From Caldifarciminota bacterium (GTDB taxonomy: Bacteria; Hydrothermota; Tepidihabitantia; Tepidihabitantales; Tepidihabitantaceae): a stretch of 26,351 bases of DNA. Under the pieces are notes generated by a model. It worked only from the letters and a program-made list of their open reading frames with translations, made no database searches and was not told where the DNA came from. Location of the stretch: contig JAFGRF010000025.1 in assembly GCA_016935295.1 (NCBI GenBank), positions 1-26,351 on the forward strand, read 5' to 3'. Shown piece by piece: positions 22,885 to 26,351 of this stretch. The position numbers and the translations under genes were made by a program. Position 1 is the stretch's first letter. Every line of letters starts with the position of its first letter.

Positions 22885-23534
22885 TACCATCGTTTGTTGC
22901 GTTGCGGCCGGACGGCTGATTGTGAACCTGGGTCTGCGCCTCGCAGACTGCCGCGTTGCCGGTGCGGGCACGGCCTACATACAGCAGGCACGCTCGCCGT
23001 ATTCCCGCCCAACCGCCGAATCGGGAGCCGCGCGAACTGGGGACCGGATTCGACAGTGGAGATGGACCGGGAGCACGGATTGGGGACGACGGCCGGACCG
23101 GAGGCGGATAGCCGGACGCGGTCGGCCGGAAGCCGTCCGCGGGAGGTGGTCAATCTGGGACCATCAACTGCGAACCGGAAATGGGTGGGCTGCCCGCCCG
23201 CGGCCAAAGCGTGCCGGACCTGCATGGTCAGTCTAAGGCTGGTCGTTCCTGAGTGGTCGGCATGCCTCGTCCTGAGTTCACCTGGGGCATCTCCACCGCC
23301 CGCGCCGCCGCCTTTCCAACGTCGGAGTATATGTGGCAGGGCGGCGACCGATGACCATACTGCTGGCCGGAAGTCCCTGGTTCGGTACTGAGGCGGACAC
23401 CACTGTGGAACGCAGCACCCGCCGGCGGTCTGGCGTCGGATCCCGAATCCGACCATGTCGCTGGCAAAATGACCTCATCGGTCGAAGAGCTGGCCGAACG
23501 TCACGCGCGAACGATACGTCAAAGGAGGAGTCTG

Positions 23535-25172
23535 ATGCGGTACGCAGTCTGCATTGGCCTGCTGGTGCCGATTCTGGCACTGGCGGCGGGTCCGGCGCGG
23601 TTCACCATCGGTTCCGTGGACACAGTCGGCGGCACGACCTACGACTGGCAGTTCAGCGGACCATGCTGGCGTATGCTTGTCAATCCGGCCGGGCACGGGA
23701 TGTACGTCGTCTGGATGTACTCCACCAGCATGTCGGGTAGCACCTTCCCGGACCGGAACATGCGCCTGAACTACTACGACCGCACTCTGCAGAAGTGGGT
23801 CTACATAGACTCGTCGGATTTCATGACCAGTGGGGTGAGCGTCTTCCCGAAGCGTGCAGGCTACGGTAGCGTCGATGCCGACACGAGCGGGACGCCGTAC
23901 ATAAGCTGTCACGCGACTTTCGGTACGACCAGACCATGGATTGAGAAGGGGCTGGTAGGCGACTACTCGGACACGACCCTCCCTTCCTGCATGTGGCCGG
24001 CAATCGCAGTCGGGCGGAACGGCGCTGTCCACATCCTGCCGATGACCGGCAGTTATGACCTGACCTACTGCCGTATCGCGCCGGATAGCTGGCCGCACTG
24101 GTCCGCTCCGATGACCGGTATTACGCCCAGCCCGGGTTTCCCGAGCCACAGCATTGCCGCCTCGAAAGTGTCAAACAGAGTCTCGTTGGTCTGGGAGATA
24201 AACCAGACCCGCGAGGCATACCAGATGCACAGCACCGACGGCGGCATCACTTGGGGCAGTCCTGCGGCGCTGGCCCCGCCCGACGCCTATGGCGGAGACA
24301 CAGCGACAGGCTTTCACCTCTCGTCACTCTCTCCCTTCTACGACCGGCACGACCGGTTCCACATCGTGGCGAACCTCTGTCCGGTAGTCGACGACACCGC
24401 CCTGGTGGTGCCGTCGCAGATATGGCACTACTGCCCGGACAACCCGCCCGCGTGGAGTCGTATCCACGTCGCGGGCTGCAACCCGGCCCACATGACGGGT
24501 TCGGTAGGGAGCAACGCGACCTATGCCTGCCGCCCGACCATCGGCGAAGACCAGGCCGGAGGTCTGTACGTCGTCTGGGAGCAGTTCGACTCCCTGAATG
24601 TCGACTCCACCACGTCGCGGCTGCGGGCTGACATCTTCCTGGCGCAGGACAACGGCGACAACGGCGCGAGCTGGCAGCCGGCGGTGAGAATCACGGACCA
24701 GGGCACATGGAGTTGCCGGTTTCCTTCCGCGATAGACCACTTCGACGACGACACGTTCCGCGTAGCGTATATGATCGACGAGCAGGCGGGGTTCTTTGCA
24801 GGTGGTTTCCCTGAAGGCGCGGCCACGAGGAATCCGGTCGTGGTTCACAAGGTACCAGTCACGGTCGGGATTGCGGAGGGCAAAGCGCCGCTGGCTTCGA
24901 ACGGTGCGCTCCGGGCCGAGCCCAACCCGTTCGGCGGCACGACTGCAATCAGCTACCTGCTCGGTCGCGCCGGGTCAGCGGCGCTGACCGTCCATGACGC
25001 TACCGGCAAAGCCGTCCGCCGGCTGGCCGGCGGGCCACAGCCTGCCGGATTCCACTCGGTGTCGTGGGACGGCAGAGACGACCGCGGCCGCGCGCTGCCC
25101 ACCGGCGTCTACTTCTGCACGCTCGAAAGCGGCGGGCGCAGCACCAGCCGCAAACTCGTACTGACCGAATAG
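23535..25172 (+). CDS. Secreted BNR/sialidase-fold-like protein with FlgD-like C-terminal sorting domain
   Basis: 545 residues. The start is ATG at 23535 with AAAGGAGGAG directly upstream; it gives a signal peptide (MRYAVCIGLLVPILALAAG). The body has recurring beta-propeller features: HSTDGGITWGSP and QDNGDNGASWQPAV are Asp-box/BNR-like (SxDGGxTW), with repeated GGLYVVWEQ, GMYVVWMY and DRFHIVANL strands, so an exo-sialidase-like propeller is likely; catalytic residues cannot be assigned. The last 85 residues are a FlgD-like Ig / type IX sorting module: AEPNPFGGTTAISYLL, LTVHDATGKAVRRLAGG, SVSWDGRDDRGRALPTGVYF, SRKLVLTE. Probably exported and attached or released at the surface; substrate unknown. 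Followed by a strong hairpin. Confidence 0.87.
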   Translation: MRYAVCIGLLVPILALAAGPARFTIGSVDTVGGTTYDWQFSGPCWRMLVNPAGHGMYVVWMYSTSMSGSTFPDRNMRLNYYDRTLQKWVYIDSSDFMTSGVSVFPKRAGYGSVDADTSGTPYISCHATFGTTRPWIEKGLVGDYSDTTLPSCMWPAIAVGRNGAVHILPMTGSYDLTYCRIAPDSWPHWSAPMTGITPSPGFPSHSIAASKVSNRVSLVWEINQTREAYQMHSTDGGITWGSPAALAPPDAYGGDTATGFHLSSLSPFYDRHDRFHIVANLCPVVDDTALVVPSQIWHYCPDNPPAWSRIHVAGCNPAHMTGSVGSNATYACRPTIGEDQAGGLYVVWEQFDSLNVDSTTSRLRADIFLAQDNGDNGASWQPAVRITDQGTWSCRFPSAIDHFDDDTFRVAYMIDEQAGFFAGGFPEGAATRNPVVVHKVPVTVGIAEGKAPLASNGALRAEPNPFGGTTAISYLLGRAGSAALTVHDATGKAVRRLAGGPQPAGFHSVSWDGRDDRGRALPTGVYFCTLESGGRSTSRKLVLTE

Positions 25173-25195
25173 GCCCGCGTCCGACCCGTCGAACC

Positions 25196-25223
25196 AGGCT
25201 GCCCGCAGCAATGCGGGCAGCCT
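25196..25223 (+). terminator. Strong terminator-like hairpin after the BNR protein gene
   Basis: AGGCTGCCCGC (25196-25206) pairs perfectly with GCGGGCAGCCT (25213-25223) over 11 bp with loop AGCAAT, 23 bases after the stop. No clear T-tract follows (GCTATCG), so termination by the hairpin alone is assumed. Confidence 0.6.
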
Positions 25224-25261
25224 GCTATCGCGCCGGGGTTCAGCCGGCCAGGTCAGGGGAT

Positions 25262-25303
25262 GGGGATTGGCGACCGGGGACCGGAACCGGCAACCAGCAA
25301 CCG
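25262..25303 (+). repeat. Heptanucleotide array (GGGGACC type) between the BNR and lipoprotein genes
   Basis: Six phased 7-mers that change stepwise along the array, from GGGGATT through GGCGACC and GGGGACC to GCAACCA and GCAACCG. It sits in the 163-base space between convergent genes; nothing else is seen there except the hairpin at 25196 and a short GCCGGCCGGC palindrome (25307-25316). Confidence 0.78.
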
Positions 25304-25335
25304 TCTGCCGGCCGGCGGCAAAGGCACGTCCTGCA

Positions 25336-25932
25336 TCAATACGGCGTGCCCCGGTTGAACTGGTGGTACAGCTTGAAGGCCTTCAACTCGGAGACGCGCC
25401 CGCCCCAGATGGCGTCATCATTCACGATCTCGCCGTCCATCATCGCGCCCTGGATGAAGGTGAAGTGCATCACCTCGTGCCCGAAGGGATTGCTGCCCTT
25501 GTCGATCTCGAACTCGAAGTCGCCCGAAGGCAGCTTGCTTGAAGACGTCACCTCACGCCAGTTGCTCCGCAGACTCACCGACCCGGTGATTCCCAGTCGC
25601 GCGGCGTACTGGAAGCTGCCGGCGGCCAGGAATGGTTCCGGTATCGGACCCTCGCAACCCGACAGGTACTCGTTGCGCGCGTCATACAGCCCGAACTAGA
25701 CGCGCAACGGGTAGCCATTGAGCGGGTCGTACTCCATCACCATGTAGGGTTTGCCTGCGACCTTGTGCAACCGTTGGTCGTTCATGTCCAGTATGTAGTA
25801 GTAGTTCTCTATTGTTCCCTTCCAGAACGAATAGCGGTCGGTCTGCTTACACGAGAGCGAAAGGACGACCGCGGCCAAAAGGGGAGCGATAACGGTGACG
25901 AGGGTGCGGATTGCCGGCTTCTTGCCTGCCAT
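25336..25932 (-). pseudogene. Small lipoprotein gene interrupted by one in-frame TAG
   Basis: From the ATG at 25932 (AAGGAG upstream on the minus strand) the frame encodes a lipoprotein signal ending in the lipobox LSLSC, then a mature part beginning KQTDRYSFWKGTIENYYYI. At 25698-25696 a TAG follows NGYPLRV. The same frame continues without any further stop to 25336, with sensible composition (FGLYDARNEYLSGCEGP, GSVSLRSNWREVTSSSKLP, GHEVMHFTFIQGAMMDGE). Intact length would be about 198 codons. TAG ends about half of the other genes here, so a changed genetic code is unlikely; a nonsense mutation, a sequencing error or local read-through remain. No family recognised. A good promoter lies at 26023-26050. 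Confidence 0.75.
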
Positions 25933-26022
25933 CTTCTTCTCCTTGATGCTGGTGGTCAGTCTTGGTGAAAGGGCGGCCGATACCGGGTTCGACAAGACGG
26001 ACCCGTGCCGGTCGCGGCCGAG

Positions 26023-26050
26023 ATTCTAGGAACGGCGCCCGCGCAGTCAA
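26023..26050 (-). promoter_or_regulatory. Sigma70-type promoter upstream of the lipoprotein gene
   Basis: On the minus strand TTGACT (26050-26045), 16-base spacer, TAGAAT (26028-26023). The -10 is identical to that before mraZ. Transcription would start near 26016, about 85 bases before the ATG at 25932. Confidence 0.6.
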
Positions 26051-26138
26051 TCCCCCGCGGTCGAGCCGTCCAATTGCCCGGTTCGGACGCAAGAGGCCGG
26101 GAAGAGAGGAGCAGGGGTGTCAACCGAGGAAACGGGCT

Positions 26139-26201
26139 GGGGATTGGGGACTGGAGTGAAGCCGAAGTCAGATGTCAGAGGCTAGATGGCAGAAGCTAGA
26201 A
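26139..26201 (+). repeat. Nine-unit heptanucleotide array (mixed GGGGATT and GKCAGAA types)
   Basis: Nine phased 7-mers: the first two are GGGGATT and GGGGACT, then the type changes without loss of phase to GTCAGAT, GGCAGAA and GCTAGAA. The rest of the 419-base stretch 25933-26351 holds the lipoprotein promoter and no supported gene. Confidence 0.82.
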
Positions 26202-26351
26202 ATCCGGACGGCCTGTGCTTGAGCTAGGAGTGTGTCGGGGAAACCTGACCGGTTGGGCTACGCTTGGCGGCTGACCGAGTGGTTCACATCAGGGACCTCG
26301 GGTTCTGTGTCCGGTTCGCTGCCCCGACCGGCCTTCAGCGACGCGGTAGCG

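Larger units (their letters stand above)
22765..23534. other. 770-base divergent intergenic region without a supported gene
   Basis: It separates two divergently transcribed secreted-protein genes. Several open frames cross it, but none has a family match, a ribosome-binding site or plausible composition (the minus-strand frame 22884-23456 is Arg/Pro/Gly-rich like out-of-frame GC-rich DNA). It contains a short heptad run (22864-22884), a candidate minus-strand promoter (22798-22826) and, around 23036-23110, degenerate GGGGACC-like words. I see no clear promoter for the plus-strand gene. Confidence 0.55.

Noticed and set aside
22884..23456. 190-codon open frame on the minus strand in the long intergenic region
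   Set aside because: No family resemblance, no ribosome-binding site, and Arg/Pro/Gly-rich composition typical of out-of-frame GC-rich DNA.
25336..25932. Reassignment of TAG to a sense codon genome-wide
   Set aside because: TAG terminates many intact genes here, including murE, murD, murC and murB, so it functions as a stop.
1..26351. tRNA, rRNA or integrase/transposase genes
   Set aside because: No cloverleaf-like or rRNA sequence and no transposase or recombinase motif was recognised on either strand by reading alone.

Overview
This is a GC-rich bacterial window built around a long, nearly complete division and cell wall (dcw) operon. The cell-wall genes indicate a Gram-negative-type peptidoglycan maker: MurE carries the DNPR signature of meso-diaminopimelate addition. 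Two exported proteins carry C-terminal modules of the FlgD-like / type IX secretion (Por) sorting kind. Those modules, a bacterial deoxyhypusine-synthase-like protein and the high GC point towards the FCB group or a neighbouring candidate phylum (WOR-3-like). That placement is inference from gene content, not from a marker-gene comparison.

Layout. 1-3181 (+): a pair of ABC exporter half-transporters (the first cut by the window edge) whose motif differences predict a heterodimer with one degenerate ATP site. 3215-5633 (-): a two-gene unit of ornithine-decarboxylase-like and deoxyhypusine/homospermidine-synthase-like enzymes, probably for polyamines. 5671-6005: a divergent, partly AT-rich control region with a good sigma70-type promoter for mraZ and a candidate one for the polyamine genes. 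6006-20994 (+): mraZ, rsmH, ftsL-like, ftsI, murE, mraY, murD, ftsW, murG, murC, murB, ftsA, ftsZ, mostly overlapping or nearly abutting. murF, ddl and ftsQ are absent from their usual places. 20995-26351: lower gene density, with a secreted seven-repeat beta-propeller-like protein (-), a secreted BNR/sialidase-fold-like protein (+) and a small lipoprotein gene (-) interrupted by one in-frame amber codon.

The most unusual feature is a family of degenerate short tandem repeats with a strict 7-base period (one case of 8). They occur at more than a dozen places. All four gaps longer than 40 bases inside the dcw operon (before murG, murC, ftsA and ftsZ) consist largely of this material. It also runs in frame into proteins: the N-termini of the second ABC protein and MurD, an internal loop of MurC, the tail of MurG, and three separate places in MurB. 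Several arrays are built as a purine-rich heptad arm, a central dyad, and a complementary heptad arm in the same 7-base register, so each could fold as a hairpin. A second, different element with the layout hairpin - CGTAGAAAC - hairpin lies inside rsmH and again, inverted, after ftsZ.

How the genes work together: MurE, MurD, MurC and MurB make and extend the UDP-MurNAc-peptide; MraY and MurG make lipid I and II; FtsW and FtsI polymerise and cross-link at the septum; FtsA and FtsZ form the ring. MurF and FtsQ must be supplied from elsewhere or replaced.
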